A stretch of 64,000 nucleotides of DNA, taken from NCBI RefSeq assembly GCF_023204875.1, contig NZ_CP096247.1, positions 2,604,001-2,668,000 of the forward strand. Reading direction: 5' to 3'. The notes under the pieces are model-generated. The model did not search any database, was not told the origin of the DNA, and saw only the letters and a list, made by a program, of their open reading frames with translations. This DNA is from Prevotella sp. E15-22 (GTDB lineage Bacteria > Bacteroidota > Bacteroidia > Bacteroidales > Bacteroidaceae). Below, in pieces: positions 50,582 to 59,240 of this stretch; position 1 is the stretch's first letter; each line of letters begins with the position of its first letter. Made by a program: the position numbers and the translations under genes.

Positions 50582-53308
50582 CTATATAATCAGTTTCACA
50601 CGGAAGCCGCGCTTGGTCTCTTCCTCTATCACCTGGCGGCACTGCCCGGAGAGTTCGCTGCGATGGCCATCGTTCAGCGGCGTGGCAGTCATTTTCTCCA
50701 CCATGAAGTCGAGGGCCGTGACGAGCGACTGCTCGCTGTGCGTGATTCGCACGGTGATGGGGCGGTAGGGTGCCATCGCGCCGTCGAGCATCTTGCCGAT
50801 CAGCTGCTGAGCCTTCTCTTCCTTCTCAGGGATGCCGTATTTGTGGCAGAAGGCACTGACAGCCGAGTGCATGCCGAGGAAGTCAAAGTCAGGGCCGTCA
50901 ATCTCAAACACCTCCTTGCGGATGCGCTGTATGAAGGCCTTGGTGGCGCTGTGGACGGGCGACTCGAAGATCTGTTGGGGCGTGCCGTCCTCGTGGATAT
51001 AGCCGCCCTGCATGAAGAAGATACGGGTGCTTACATCGTGGGCAAACTTCATCTCGTGGGTGACGATGAGCATCGTCATGCCCTCCTTGGCCAACTGACG
51101 GATAACGCTGAGCACCTCGCCCACCATCGTCGGGTCGAGGGCCGACGTAGGCTCGTCGAAGAGGATGACGTCGGGCTTCATGGCCAGAGCGCGGGCGATG
51201 GCCACACGCTGTTTCTGTCCGCCGGAGAGGCTCGACGGATAGACGTCGGCCTTCTCGGCCAGTCCCACCTTGCGCAGCAGGGCCAGTCCCTGCTGGCGTG
51301 CTGTTTCCTCTGGCTCGTGGCGTAATTGACAGGGGGCGAAGATGACGTTCTCTAAGACGGTCTTGTGCTCGAAGAGGTTGAACGACTGGAACACCATGCC
51401 CATCTTCTGGCGCAGGCGGTCTGCGGGATAGTCCCGAGCAAGGATGTCCTCGCCATCGACGACGATGCTGCCGCCAGTGGGCGGGTCGAGCAGGTTGAGA
51501 GCACGCAGGAGTGTGCTCTTGCCCGTGCCCGAGGGGCCGATGATGGAGATGACCTCGCCCTGGCGGATATCCACGGTGATGTCGTGCAGCACGTCAAGGC
51601 TGCCGTAGCTCTTCTTCAGGTGCGTGATGCTGATGATAGGCCCCTCCCTGTGAGGGAGGGGAGTAGAATGTAATGCAGGGCGATGTCGGCGACGGATAAA
51701 CAGCCATGCGCCACCACCTATTATTATAATGAGAGCCACACCGTACCAGAGGTAATCACTCCCCTCCCTCATAGGGAGGGGCTGGGGGAGGGTCTGCTGG
51801 GGGTGGGTCTGCTCTGTGAGTATCCCAGCCTCGCCCTTGCGCGTGATGAACAAGATGTGCGAATCGAAATAGCCGTCGGAGAAGAGCACCTGTTTCTGCC
51901 GCTCCTCGGTGATGCTGATGGCTCCCATGGCCAGGTCGGCCTTGCCCGCCTGTACGGCAGGCATCTGTGCGGCGAAGTCCATCACGAGATACTCCACTTT
52001 CCAGTTCCTCCGGTTGGCCCATTCCGTCAGCAGGGCAGGCTCTAAGCCCGATGGTCTCCCCTGGCTGATGAAGTTGAACGGCGGCATGGTGGGAAAGGTG
52101 GCCACGCGCAGGGTGCGCCCCGTGCCGCGCGGCTGGGGGATGTCCATAGTCGAGGGGTCTTCGGCCTGCTGCCAGCGGTCGTACAACTGCTGGTAGGTGC
52201 CGTCGCGGCGGATGTCGGCCAGGAAACTGTTGAAGTCCTGCTGCAACTCGGTATTGTCTAAACGGAAGCAGGCAGCTATCGGAACTGGTTGCATCCCTGC
52301 GTTTACAGAGTCCACCTTGGCAGCAATTTCCTTGCAGAATATCAGCGTCAGGCTCTCGCTGCCCGCCACATCCACCTTGCCGTTCTCCAAGGCAGCCAGC
52401 ATATCGGTCTGCGAGGTCAAGCGCAGGATGTCGGCCTCGGGAGCCCAGTCGGTGACGGCAATGTCCTGGACACTGCCGATGATGACGGCCACGCGCTTGC
52501 CCTTCAGGGCCTTGAACGGCAGCGGGACATCGGTGACGGCGGTTGTCTTGGCCGAAGAGGAACCGCCTCCCATGAGTGTCGGCACGTAGCACAGTGTTCC
52601 TGCTATCAGCAGCGCCATGCCCGCTACGGCAGCCTTCACGCGCTGCCGTCCTACCAACGACTGGAGCAGCATTCCGATGAGCCATGCCATCACGAAATAG
52701 ATAATGGCCGTCACGATGAGGGGGAAGAAGGCATCGAACGTGCGCGAGCGTATCAGGTCGGAGGCGCGCGTCATGTCGGCCACGGCAATGTAGCCCACGA
52801 TGCTCGTGCCCTTCAGCAGACTGATGATCTCGCCCTGATAGACGGGCATCACCGCACGGACCACCTGTGGCAGCACAATTTTCAGGAACGTCTGTCTCGG
52901 GGTGAAGCCCAAGGCCAGTCCCGCCTCCGTCTGTCCGCGGTCGATGCCCTGGATGGTGGTGCGCAGCATCTCGCTGATGTAGGCCGCCGTGTTCATGGCG
53001 AAGGTGACGATGGCCACCACGATGCCGGTAGCATCCACTGGTGCCATCACCACATAGTACATCAGCATGAGCAGCACCAGCACCGGCGTGCCCCGCATCA
53101 GTTCTATATACACCCATGCCACCTGCCGCAGCCACCTGCGGCGGCTCATGCGCATCCAGCACACCAGTCCGCCGAGCAGCGTACCCAGCACGGCGGCGCA
53201 GAGCGTAATCAGCAGCGTCACCTGCAGACCGTCGAGAATCATCCTGTAGCGATCCTCCACTATCAAGTTGTTGCTGAAGCTCTCAGCCACATTACTAAAC
53301 ATACCCAT
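50582..53308 (-). CDS. Single-chain glutamine-type ABC transporter: permease, binding domain and ATPase fused
   Basis: 908 residues from the ATG at 53308 (TTG at 53320 rejected). Order: permease (about 1-245; [20 protein letters not shown]); a binding-protein lobe-2-like part (about 265-395; [37 protein letters not shown]); a lobe-1-like part (about 405-505; [36 protein letters not shown]); a membrane helix ([16 protein letters not shown]); and the ATPase ([34 protein letters not shown]) with an unknown C-terminal extension of about 100 residues. The lobes are in reverse of the normal order. Two REP-like hairpins encode PLPMREG and PLPHREG linkers. It is bracketed by duplicated DNA. Confidence 0.85.
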   Translation of the reverse strand: MGMFSNVAESFSNNLIVEDRYRMILDGLQVTLLITLCAAVLGTLLGGLVCWMRMSRRRWLRQVAWVYIELMRGTPVLVLLMLMYYVVMAPVDATGIVVAIVTFAMNTAAYISEMLRTTIQGIDRGQTEAGLALGFTPRQTFLKIVLPQVVRAVMPVYQGEIISLLKGTSIVGYIAVADMTRASDLIRSRTFDAFFPLIVTAIIYFVMAWLIGMLLQSLVGRQRVKAAVAGMALLIAGTLCYVPTLMGGGSSSAKTTAVTDVPLPFKALKGKRVAVIIGSVQDIAVTDWAPEADILRLTSQTDMLAALENGKVDVAGSESLTLIFCKEIAAKVDSVNAGMQPVPIAACFRLDNTELQQDFNSFLADIRRDGTYQQLYDRWQQAEDPSTMDIPQPRGTGRTLRVATFPTMPPFNFISQGRPSGLEPALLTEWANRRNWKVEYLVMDFAAQMPAVQAGKADLAMGAISITEERQKQVLFSDGYFDSHILFITRKGEAGILTEQTHPQQTLPQPLPMREGSDYLWYGVALIIIIGGGAWLFIRRRHRPALHSTPLPHREGPIISITHLKKSYGSLDVLHDITVDIRQGEVISIIGPSGTGKSTLLRALNLLDPPTGGSIVVDGEDILARDYPADRLRQKMGMVFQSFNLFEHKTVLENVIFAPCQLRHEPEETARQQGLALLRKVGLAEKADVYPSSLSGGQKQRVAIARALAMKPDVILFDEPTSALDPTMVGEVLSVIRQLAKEGMTMLIVTHEMKFAHDVSTRIFFMQGGYIHEDGTPQQIFESPVHSATKAFIQRIRKEVFEIDGPDFDFLGMHSAVSAFCHKYGIPEKEEKAQQLIGKMLDGAMAPYRPITVRITHSEQSLVTALDFMVEKMTATPLNDGHRSELSGQCRQVIEEETKRGFRVKLII
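51641..51661. repeat. REP-like palindrome inside the ABC gene, copy 1
   Basis: CCCCTCCCT gtg AGGGAGGGG, a perfect 9-bp stem. It is read in frame as part of the linker before the ATPase domain. Confidence 0.8.
51761..51781. repeat. REP-like palindrome inside the ABC gene, copy 2
   Basis: CCCCTCCCT cat AGGGAGGGG followed by a G-rich tail (GCTGGGGGAGGG), as at 22321-22353. It is read in frame before the membrane helix. Confidence 0.8.
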
Positions 53309-53374
53309 AACGCTTCTCAACTTTTTTAATTAGTAGTGCCATAGTAAATACGTATTTAAGTTAAAGATTCGGAG

Positions 53375-53382
53375 CAAAGATA
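53375..53382 (-). promoter_or_regulatory. -7 promoter box for the ABC gene
   Basis: Minus-strand TATCTTTG, 66 bp before the ATG at 53308. Confidence 0.6.
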
Positions 53383-53451
53383 CAAAAAATATTCTATTTA
53401 TGTTCCAATTCGGAAGAAAATCTTCTTAAAAGGACGCATTTTGAGGTCTTC

Positions 53452-53514
53452 AAAGGCATCCCCTCACCCACCATCGACATGATATATGAGTGGGGGATGA
53501 AGATGATAAAATAG
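53452..53514 (+). repeat. Copy of the 3' end of the opine-dehydrogenase-like gene
   Basis: 63 bp matching 50481-50543 at 60 positions, including the final codons and the TAG stop. There is no upstream coding frame, so it is a duplicated fragment. Confidence 0.9.
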
Positions 53515-53537
53515 AATTATATACTAAGCTTTCACAC

Positions 53538-53733
53538 TACCGCATTTTGGTATCCATGCTACCGACGTTTGGTAGCCTGACTACCAACGCTTGGTAGTGT
53601 GGCTACCAAAGCTTGGTACTGTGCCTACCAAGGCTTGGTACTGACGCTACCAAGCGTTGGTACTGAGAGTACCAAGGGGGTTGGTACTGAAAATACCAGA
53701 GGGGTTGGTACTGTGAGTACCATCCCCATGGTA
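53538..53733. repeat. Tandem array of nine dyad-symmetric TACCAA...TTGGTA units, period 22-24 bp
   Basis: Units start at 53538, 53560, 53582, 53604, 53626, 53648, 53670, 53694 and 53718. The first six are 15 nt long with 7-nt spacers (exact 22-bp period); the last three have 16-17-nt units. The symmetric ends (TACC...GGTA) are kept while the centre changes, often with compensating changes on both sides (for example AAGC/GCTT types). It lies between the duplicated dehydrogenase 3' end and the duplicated terminator. It is not coding. Confidence 0.85.
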
Positions 53734-53790
53734 CCAAGGGTTCCAGCGTATTTTAACAGTTTTAGTTGGCCATTTGACGACTATGAATAA

Positions 53791-53831
53791 AATAGGGGAT
53801 GCACCCTATTAAATGCATCCCCTATTGTTTT
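53791..53831. terminator. Second copy of the dehydrogenase terminator
   Basis: AATAGGGGATGCA (53791-53803) pairs with TGCATCCCCTATT (53814-53826), one change from the copy at 50539. A T-run follows on the plus strand. It could now serve the DUF5053 gene, which ends at 53847. Confidence 0.75.
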
Positions 53832-53846
53832 TCCTATTTCGGAAAA

Positions 53847-54104
53847 TTATTCGATGGCATCTGCTGCACGACGTATGCGCTCAGACAGATCAATGAGCGC
53901 ACCTTTCAATTGATAGCGCTCTTCTACGGTAAATTCAGTTGGTTTCTTGTTTCCGTCTATACCATTCAACTTATGATACAGCCAAGAGCCCGACTTTCCA
54001 AAGTATTCTCTGGAGATGTCGCCCCAAGAAACGTGCATCAGGATGTCAGACAAACGAGCTTTCATCGTGTCTTGCTGTGTAGCCTTTAATGTCATTACTG
54101 CCAT
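53847..54104 (-). CDS. DUF5053 family small protein
   Basis: 85 residues. HVSWGDISREYFGKSGSWLYHKLNGIDG and FTVEERYQLKGALIDLSERIRR are typical of DUF5053, a short family seen in many copies in Bacteroidales, often near mobile DNA; its role is unknown. The start could also be MTLKATQQ, 9 bp later. A -7 box (minus TATCTTTG) lies at 54147-54154. Confidence 0.8.
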   Translation of the reverse strand: MAVMTLKATQQDTMKARLSDILMHVSWGDISREYFGKSGSWLYHKLNGIDGNKKPTEFTVEERYQLKGALIDLSERIRRAADAIE

Positions 54105-54146
54105 AGTCGTAAGTGTTCGTTTATTTTGTTAATCGACTGAACGATG

Positions 54147-54154
54147 CAAAGATA
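54147..54154 (-). promoter_or_regulatory. -7 promoter box for the DUF5053 gene
   Basis: Minus-strand TATCTTTG, 42 bp before the ATG at 54104. Confidence 0.6.
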
Positions 54155-54248
54155 GTACTTTTATTCGTATTAAGCAAGTGATTTAGTACTTTTTTTGTAC
54201 TAACTATATTTTTGACTGATTGTCTTCAAAAGGTTCCAACGGTAATGC

Positions 54249-54497
54249 GTGTTCCACGTCATCACTCAGGGCCGCACCGCTTCCAACCTCGAATCTCAGG
54301 TCATCCGTTCCCTGCAGTCCTATGAGCTCCAGCTCTTGACCAACCTTCAAGCCCATCCCCAATGTTATTACGATCTCATCACTATCATCCGTGAAAATGA
54401 AGATGTATTCCCCGCCTGGCACACCTCTCCAGTCGCCGCTCTCTACACCCCTAAAGTCTTCGAAAACAAAAAAAATTCCTCCTCCTATTGGTTTTAA
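54249..54497 (+). pseudogene. Unrecognised coding-like fragment
   Basis: An 82-codon frame beginning with GTG (VFHVITQGRTASNLESQVIR) whose third positions are mostly C or T, as in well-used genes, unlike the AT-rich DNA around it. A stop codon lies directly upstream, so it looks like a fragment of a larger gene. The opposite strand also has a 106-codon frame with an acidic product; I consider it a shadow but cannot exclude it. No family is recognised. Confidence 0.3.
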
Positions 54498-54826
54498 ACA
54501 GATTATTTTATATATTTGCAGCATAAACTATAAATATACTATCATCTATTGATCGTTTCAAGAAAAAACATAATACTGTACGCCAATGGAAAAATATTAG
54601 AAAACAGAACACTATATTGAACTTCCACTTTTGATTCTTCGGACAATTATGGAAATGAAAGAAATGGGCTGAAAAAGAATATACACTTCTTATCTATGCT
54701 TATTTTAAATTCAAAATTGATAGATTATTCACGTACAACTGAAATATAGGCGAAAAAGATTTATCACCTATTTTTTTGATAAAATCACATAAGATTATAA
54801 TCAGATAAGACATATAAAAAAATCAT
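54498..54826. other. AT-rich spacer upstream of the BspA-like gene
   Basis: No supported gene. A TATATTTG (-7 type) at 54511-54518 could start a transcript with a long leader of about 300 bp. No strong hairpin is seen. Confidence 0.35.
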
Positions 54827-56212
54827 ATGAAAAAAATACTAACTCATCTAAGCTTTTTATCGTTGCGCACGTCACATGGATGTGTCAAAGGCATGATTTA
54901 TATTTCATTCTTTGGTTTAATTGCAACAGTATCATTCTCATGCGATAAGGATTCGACAGACGAAAGTAAAGAGAAAATACTAACTTATGAAGATAGTTTA
55001 GAATTAGGGCTAATAACACCACCTGATACTACAGGAAATGACCCGCAAGAGCCTTCTACGCCCACTAAAAATATAAAAGTGACAATAGATGGTATAATCT
55101 ATAATTTAAATGAGAATAAACATACAGCAACAGTATTAGGAGTAGAAAGAGAGGACATAAAAAGTATTTTGATACCTGAATCCGTTCATTTTAACAATAA
55201 TGATTATCCTGTTGACACTATAGGCGATGGCGCTTTTTACTATAAAACAAAACTTGAAAAAGTAAAGATTAAAGGAGAAAACTTAAAGGTTATAGGGCAG
55301 ATGGCATTCGAGAAATGTTTTAGACTAATCAATATTGATTTGCCTAACAGTGTAACGGAAATAAGTCATCATGCTTTTTTTAATAGTGGACTTAGTGGTT
55401 CTTTAATATTACCCAAAAACCTAATCAAAATTGGTAAAAATGCGTTCAGGATTTGTTATTTTGAGTCTGTTGTTTTTCAAAGTAATCTTGAAACGATTGG
55501 TCAAGAGGCGTTCTATAACTGTAGATATTTAAAAAAATTAACAATTCCAAAAGTCAAGAATATTGAGGCTTCTGCTTTTGAATATTGTCGAGAACTTAAG
55601 TCGGTAGTTATTAACGATGGATTAGAAATGATTGGTGAAAAGGCATTTTACGAATGTAGAAAGATAAATGAGGTTCAAATACCTAAGACTCTAAAATCCA
55701 TTGGGGAAGATGCCTTTTTAAACTGCGTAAGTATACGCAAAGTTGTTATTGAAGATGTTTCTTCTTGGTGTCGTCTTTCTTTTTCAAACTCATCATCGAA
55801 TCCATTAATTCTAGGAAGCCGTTTATTTAATATTAATAAAGAAGAAATAAAAGAAATTGTTATACCAGAGGACATAACTTCAATAGGTCAATATGTATTT
55901 GCGGGCTGTGAAAGTTTAAACAAAGTAATAATTCCAGAAAATGTCTCTATAATAGGGCATGGAGCGTTTATGGCATGTAAAAATATAGAATTTCTTAGTC
56001 TATCTGAGAATATCAATGAGATTGGAAATTCTGCTTTTTCAAATTGTAGGATTCCTGTTATATATTGTTATGCATCTAAAGTACCTAAAACGGGATCTTT
56101 AGCATTTTATGGAGGTGAAAGTGGGGTAACATTACATGTTCCAGTCCAATCTATTTCTCTTTACAAAGCCTCTGCACCTTGGAAGTATTTTGGAAAAATT
56201 GTTGGTTTTTAA
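54827..56212 (+). CDS. BspA-like leucine-rich-repeat lipoprotein
   Basis: 461 residues. A lipobox SFSC follows a hydrophobic stretch (MIYISFFGLIATVSFSC); the start may be 54893 instead, which gives a normal lipoprotein signal. From about residue 110, LRR_5 (BspA-type) repeats follow about every 23 residues (IGQMAFEKCFRLINIDLPNS, IGQEAFYNCRYLKKLTIPK, IGQYVFAGCESLNKVIIPEN). Such proteins are surface-exposed and bind host or bacterial partners. There is no type IX sorting tail. DNA is AT-rich compared with the core genes, suggesting acquisition. Confidence 0.85.
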   Translation: MKKILTHLSFLSLRTSHGCVKGMIYISFFGLIATVSFSCDKDSTDESKEKILTYEDSLELGLITPPDTTGNDPQEPSTPTKNIKVTIDGIIYNLNENKHTATVLGVEREDIKSILIPESVHFNNNDYPVDTIGDGAFYYKTKLEKVKIKGENLKVIGQMAFEKCFRLINIDLPNSVTEISHHAFFNSGLSGSLILPKNLIKIGKNAFRICYFESVVFQSNLETIGQEAFYNCRYLKKLTIPKVKNIEASAFEYCRELKSVVINDGLEMIGEKAFYECRKINEVQIPKTLKSIGEDAFLNCVSIRKVVIEDVSSWCRLSFSNSSSNPLILGSRLFNINKEEIKEIVIPEDITSIGQYVFAGCESLNKVIIPENVSIIGHGAFMACKNIEFLSLSENINEIGNSAFSNCRIPVIYCYASKVPKTGSLAFYGGESGVTLHVPVQSISLYKASAPWKYFGKIVGF

Positions 56213-56279
56213 ACAATAAACCTCAACATGATTCTCTTTAAAATTATATAAATAATGGATACAGTTATAGGTTGCAATT

Positions 56280-57155
56280 ATGGATGAAGCGAATAAAAAC
56301 ATACAATTAAGAGATGCTGTTAATAAATTATCCTCCCTCATGTATACAATTTATGTTGATTGGAAGGTTAATCAAACAGTTCCATCTAAATACGATGAAC
56401 TAATAGCAGAAAACATGTACCGTATGATGATATTTAAGGCGAAGTCTATTTCGACAATGAGCAACGGGATTACCATTATTCCGACACAAAAAGGAATCAT
56501 TCCAGACCCATCCACCATATATCCAGTACTTAGAAGTATGTACGAACTGCTTTTCCTTTTTAGGTGTATATATGTATCTTCAAGAAATGAAGTAGAGAGA
56601 AACATCTTGCTTAATATTTGGACAATAAGAGGGAATAATAATCTCATACGAATACCAGACGAAGAATTGGACGTTGAATGTCGAAAAAAAAAGAAAACTG
56701 CCAAAGAAGAAAACAAAACTTTAAGAATGAAAATCAGGGAACAAATGAAAAAACTCGTGTTAACGCAACCAACAATTGATAAAATTGAAATAATTATTAA
56801 AAATAAATCTCCCACACTGAAAGGATTTAAATTTGAACATTGCGAGCATTGTGACAACATTACCGACTTTTGTGCCTTAGACATTAGTAACGGCAACATG
56901 GGGCTACAACTATCTGGTGTTAGCTACATATATTCACATTATTCTGCTCATTCACATCCTAGTTCTTTGGGCGTTAAACATTTTGAGGAAATGTATTATA
57001 ATAAGGATGAATACAAATTCATGACTGAAATATTAGAATACACCTGTTTATACCTTGCCCATTTCATGAATGATTTCTGTATTTATAAAGAATCATACCG
57101 TTCTTTCTATATTCAAAACGAGATTCAAATTAGCAAGATTCTAAGTATAATTTAA
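56280..57155 (+). CDS. Hypothetical protein, DUF5677-like
   Basis: 291 residues. It is helical. PSTIYPVLRSMYELLFLFRCIYVSS (Arg and Glu on one helix) and YSHYSAHSHPSSLGVKHF resemble DUF5677 family features. No signal peptide. A lysine-rich segment (ECRKKKKTAKEENKT) lies in the middle. The stretch is very AT-rich. It sits between the BspA-like gene and a small charged protein. The function is unknown; such proteins occur in accessory islands. Confidence 0.55.
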   Translation: MDEANKNIQLRDAVNKLSSLMYTIYVDWKVNQTVPSKYDELIAENMYRMMIFKAKSISTMSNGITIIPTQKGIIPDPSTIYPVLRSMYELLFLFRCIYVSSRNEVERNILLNIWTIRGNNNLIRIPDEELDVECRKKKKTAKEENKTLRMKIREQMKKLVLTQPTIDKIEIIIKNKSPTLKGFKFEHCEHCDNITDFCALDISNGNMGLQLSGVSYIYSHYSAHSHPSSLGVKHFEEMYYNKDEYKFMTEILEYTCLYLAHFMNDFCIYKESYRSFYIQNEIQISKILSII

Positions 57156-57212
57156 AATTTCATACAACACAGTTTCATAACAACAAACTTTAATAATTAA
57201 GCAGTAATTATT

Positions 57213-57419
57213 ATGCTTGATTTCACGGGTTTTCAAGGCAGTACTTACATCGAGGAAACGAAACGTTATCACGAGGAGGAAGACTGCCTCAAAGAAAAAC
57301 GTTGTGAGAGAGAAAAACGTCATCGTGAACGATTAAATTACATCATGCAGGATCGTGCCGACCGTGGCTATGACTACGATATCGAAAGTGAATTCAAGTC
57401 TGAAGTAAAAAACTATTAA
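57213..57419 (+). CDS. Small charged hypothetical protein
   Basis: 68 residues, very rich in Glu, Arg and Lys (EETKRYHEEEDCLKEKRCER), probably one long helix. It lies 9 bp before the glycosylase-like gene in the same direction, so they are probably cotranscribed. No family is recognised. Confidence 0.6.
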   Translation: MLDFTGFQGSTYIEETKRYHEEEDCLKEKRCEREKRHRERLNYIMQDRADRGYDYDIESEFKSEVKNY

Positions 57420-57428
57420 AATATAAAT

Positions 57429-58205
57429 ATGGCATACTTATATCCCTTTGGTCAACAAGTACACACACTAGTTCAGCAAGACCGCACGCCCAAAAAGGTT
57501 TTCGTTCTTGGAGTATATGCCAGTGCCGTTCATGCCCGCTGGAAGAAGGATGGCAAAACAATATGCACAGCTCTTGCCGTGGCAAGTGAGCCTCGCATTT
57601 TCTGGGACGGCAACGTCGACGAGGCAAAAGAAATCATCAGCAAGATTTCTATTCCTGAAGAGGTTGGTACATTGGAGCCTGCAGGTAGTCATCTCAATGG
57701 CCCATCCGCAAAAGTCCTTGATGAGCATATCCTTGGTACACTGGGGTATACAAGGAAAGACGCATGGCTTTGCGATCTTCTTCCCGAGACACGCCTAAAC
57801 TCAGGTCAGGTCAAGGTTATCACCGAACGTTATAATCCACTGATTGAACAATACGAATTAAATGAAGTGACCATCCCTAAGCGCCCAACAGTATTCTGCG
57901 ACGCTCAGAGATGCAAGGAAATCGTTTCAGAGATAAAAGAGTCAAAGGCAAGTCTTTTGGTTCTGCTTGGTGATATTCCCATTGCACAGTTCTTGAATTC
58001 TGTGGCAGACGTTCCTTATAAGTCACTCCAGGAGTACGTCGAACTGTACGGATATGGTAAACCAACAGCAGCTACCATTGATGGCCATACCATAAATATT
58101 CTCCCATTGGCTCATCCTCGTCAAATAGGTGCTCTAGGTGCCCACAGCGAGAAATGGAACAAACTCCATCAGGAGTGGGAAAAATCGTTCAAGAAGTCAT
58201 TATAA
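57429..58205 (+). CDS. Uracil-DNA glycosylase-like superfamily protein
   Basis: 258 residues. Features are KVFVLGVYASAVHARW (motif A position), AWLCDLLPETRLNSGQ, and ILPLAHPRQIGALGAHSEKW (motif-B-like HP). The layout resembles UDG-superfamily proteins of unknown activity. The catalytic residues are not certain. GC content is back to the level of the core genes. It is followed by a hairpin at 58231-58262. Confidence 0.55.
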   Translation: MAYLYPFGQQVHTLVQQDRTPKKVFVLGVYASAVHARWKKDGKTICTALAVASEPRIFWDGNVDEAKEIISKISIPEEVGTLEPAGSHLNGPSAKVLDEHILGTLGYTRKDAWLCDLLPETRLNSGQVKVITERYNPLIEQYELNEVTIPKRPTVFCDAQRCKEIVSEIKESKASLLVLLGDIPIAQFLNSVADVPYKSLQEYVELYGYGKPTAATIDGHTINILPLAHPRQIGALGAHSEKWNKLHQEWEKSFKKSL

Positions 58206-58230
58206 TGCTATTCTTTAGCACCGCACAAAT

Positions 58231-58262
58231 GCAATAGGCTTACCACGAGGTAAACCTATTGC
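58231..58262. terminator. Hairpin after the glycosylase-like gene
   Basis: GCAATAGGCTTACC with GGTAAACCTATTGC around ACGA (one mismatch). Only a weak T-run follows. Confidence 0.6.
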
Positions 58263-58292
58263 ATATTGTTCTATAATCGATTTCTGGCTACG

Positions 58293-58328
58293 CAGAACAC
58301 TAGTGATAGGTCACTGTCTCGTCCTGAT
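58293..58328. repeat. Copy of the DNA downstream of licD, part 1
   Basis: 36 bp matching 59696-59731 at 34 positions, with the near-palindrome AGTGATAGGTCACT inside. Part 2 follows at 58421 after a 92-bp insertion. Confidence 0.85.
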
Positions 58329-58420
58329 AGCAGGATAGTAAGAAGAGTAATTTGCACGTTTTTTGTGTCCGAATTCGCAAAAAATATGAATATGGAGATA
58401 AAATTCTATAAAAACAACTC

Positions 58421-58481
58421 TTCTTCAAAATTTTCAATAAGCCTCGAACTGATGCGTGACGCGCTGCTCTACGGCTGTCAG
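58421..58481. repeat. Copy of the licD 3' end, part 2
   Basis: 61 bp matching 59732-59792 at 57 positions. In this copy the Trp codon before the end is changed to TGA. Confidence 0.85.
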
Positions 58482-58586
58482 GTCTGCGTCGTCATGCATG
58501 GCTAGCCAAAGAGAATGATAGATGCCATCCTCTTCAAACAGCTTCTTCTGCAGATGCGAGCACATATTGGTGGTATCAATGGTCAT
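58434..58586 (-). pseudogene. 50-codon chimeric frame ending in a LicD tail
   Basis: The start ATG at 58586 overlaps the acetyltransferase stop as ATGA. The product MTIDTTNMCSHLQKKLFEED continues to VEQRVTHQFEAY, whose last 14 or so residues equal the tail of LicD. The first part is not recognised. It is probably a leftover of a deleted glycosylation gene; translation is possible. Confidence 0.45.
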
Positions 58587-59230
58587 TTTTCAATAGTTCT
58601 AATCAGTGAAAGATCGCCACTCGATAAGGCCTTAAAGTTAGCCTCAATCTTTTCAATGTCCCAATCCCACCATTTCAATTCCTGAAGGTAGACAATAAAT
58701 TCGTCATCGAAACGCTTGCGGATTACCCTGCAGGGATTACCTGCGGCAATAGAATACGGAGGAATGTCAGAGGCAACTACAGAGTTTGTTCCGATAATGG
58801 CTCCGTCGCCGATATGAACACCAGGCATCACTGTCACATTCTGACCAATCCAGACATCATTGCCGACTACAGTATCTCCCTTAAGCGGCAACTCATCCTT
58901 GACAGGTGCTATTGCGCTGCCCCAGTCACCTCCCATAATATAGAACGGATATGTGGTCACTCCGTCCATTCTATGATTGGCGCCATTCATAACGAATTCA
59001 ATGCCCTTGGCAATGGCGCAAAACTTGCCTATTATCAGCTTGTCGCCGATAAAATCGTAGAAGTGCGTGACGTGCTTCTCAAACTGGTCTGCACCATCCA
59101 CATCGTCATAGTAGGTGTAATCTCCTATAATGATACGTGGATTCTTCACCACATTCTTGATGAAGCAGAGGCTTGGGATGTTGGGATTTGGGAAAGCCTT
59201 GTTAGGGTTGGGTCTGTTAATTATGCTCAT
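58583..59230 (-). CDS. Vat-like (xenobiotic) O-acetyltransferase
   Basis: 215 residues with a left-handed beta-helix. It shows the XAT/Vat pattern: IGDYTYYDD, LIIGKFCAIAKGIEFVMNGANHRMDG (His is the catalytic residue in XATs), KGDTVVGNDVWIGQNVTVMPG and AAGNPCRVIRKRF. Vat enzymes acetylate streptogramin A; related proteins modify chloramphenicol or sugars. In a polysaccharide region a sugar substrate is also plausible, so resistance cannot be claimed. It follows the GNAT gene by 10 bp. Confidence 0.82.
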   Translation of the reverse strand: MSIINRPNPNKAFPNPNIPSLCFIKNVVKNPRIIIGDYTYYDDVDGADQFEKHVTHFYDFIGDKLIIGKFCAIAKGIEFVMNGANHRMDGVTTYPFYIMGGDWGSAIAPVKDELPLKGDTVVGNDVWIGQNVTVMPGVHIGDGAIIGTNSVVASDIPPYSIAAGNPCRVIRKRFDDEFIVYLQELKWWDWDIEKIEANFKALSSGDLSLIRTIEK

Positions 59231-59240
59231 AAATTGGAAT

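Noticed and set aside
51756..53162. Second minus-strand frame of 468 codons in the ABC gene
   Set aside because: It is a frame-shifted shadow of the GC-rich ABC gene, with no transporter motifs.
53538..53733. CRISPR array
   Set aside because: The symmetric units are short (15-17 nt), the spacers are only 7 nt, and no cas genes are nearby.
53599..53790. 63-codon plus-strand frame in the palindrome array
   Set aside because: It is translation of the repeats themselves; there is no start signal and no conserved protein pattern.
54204..54524. Minus-strand frame of 106 codons
   Set aside because: The plus-strand frame shows the stronger third-position bias; neither strand has a recognisable family, so only the plus fragment is listed at low confidence.
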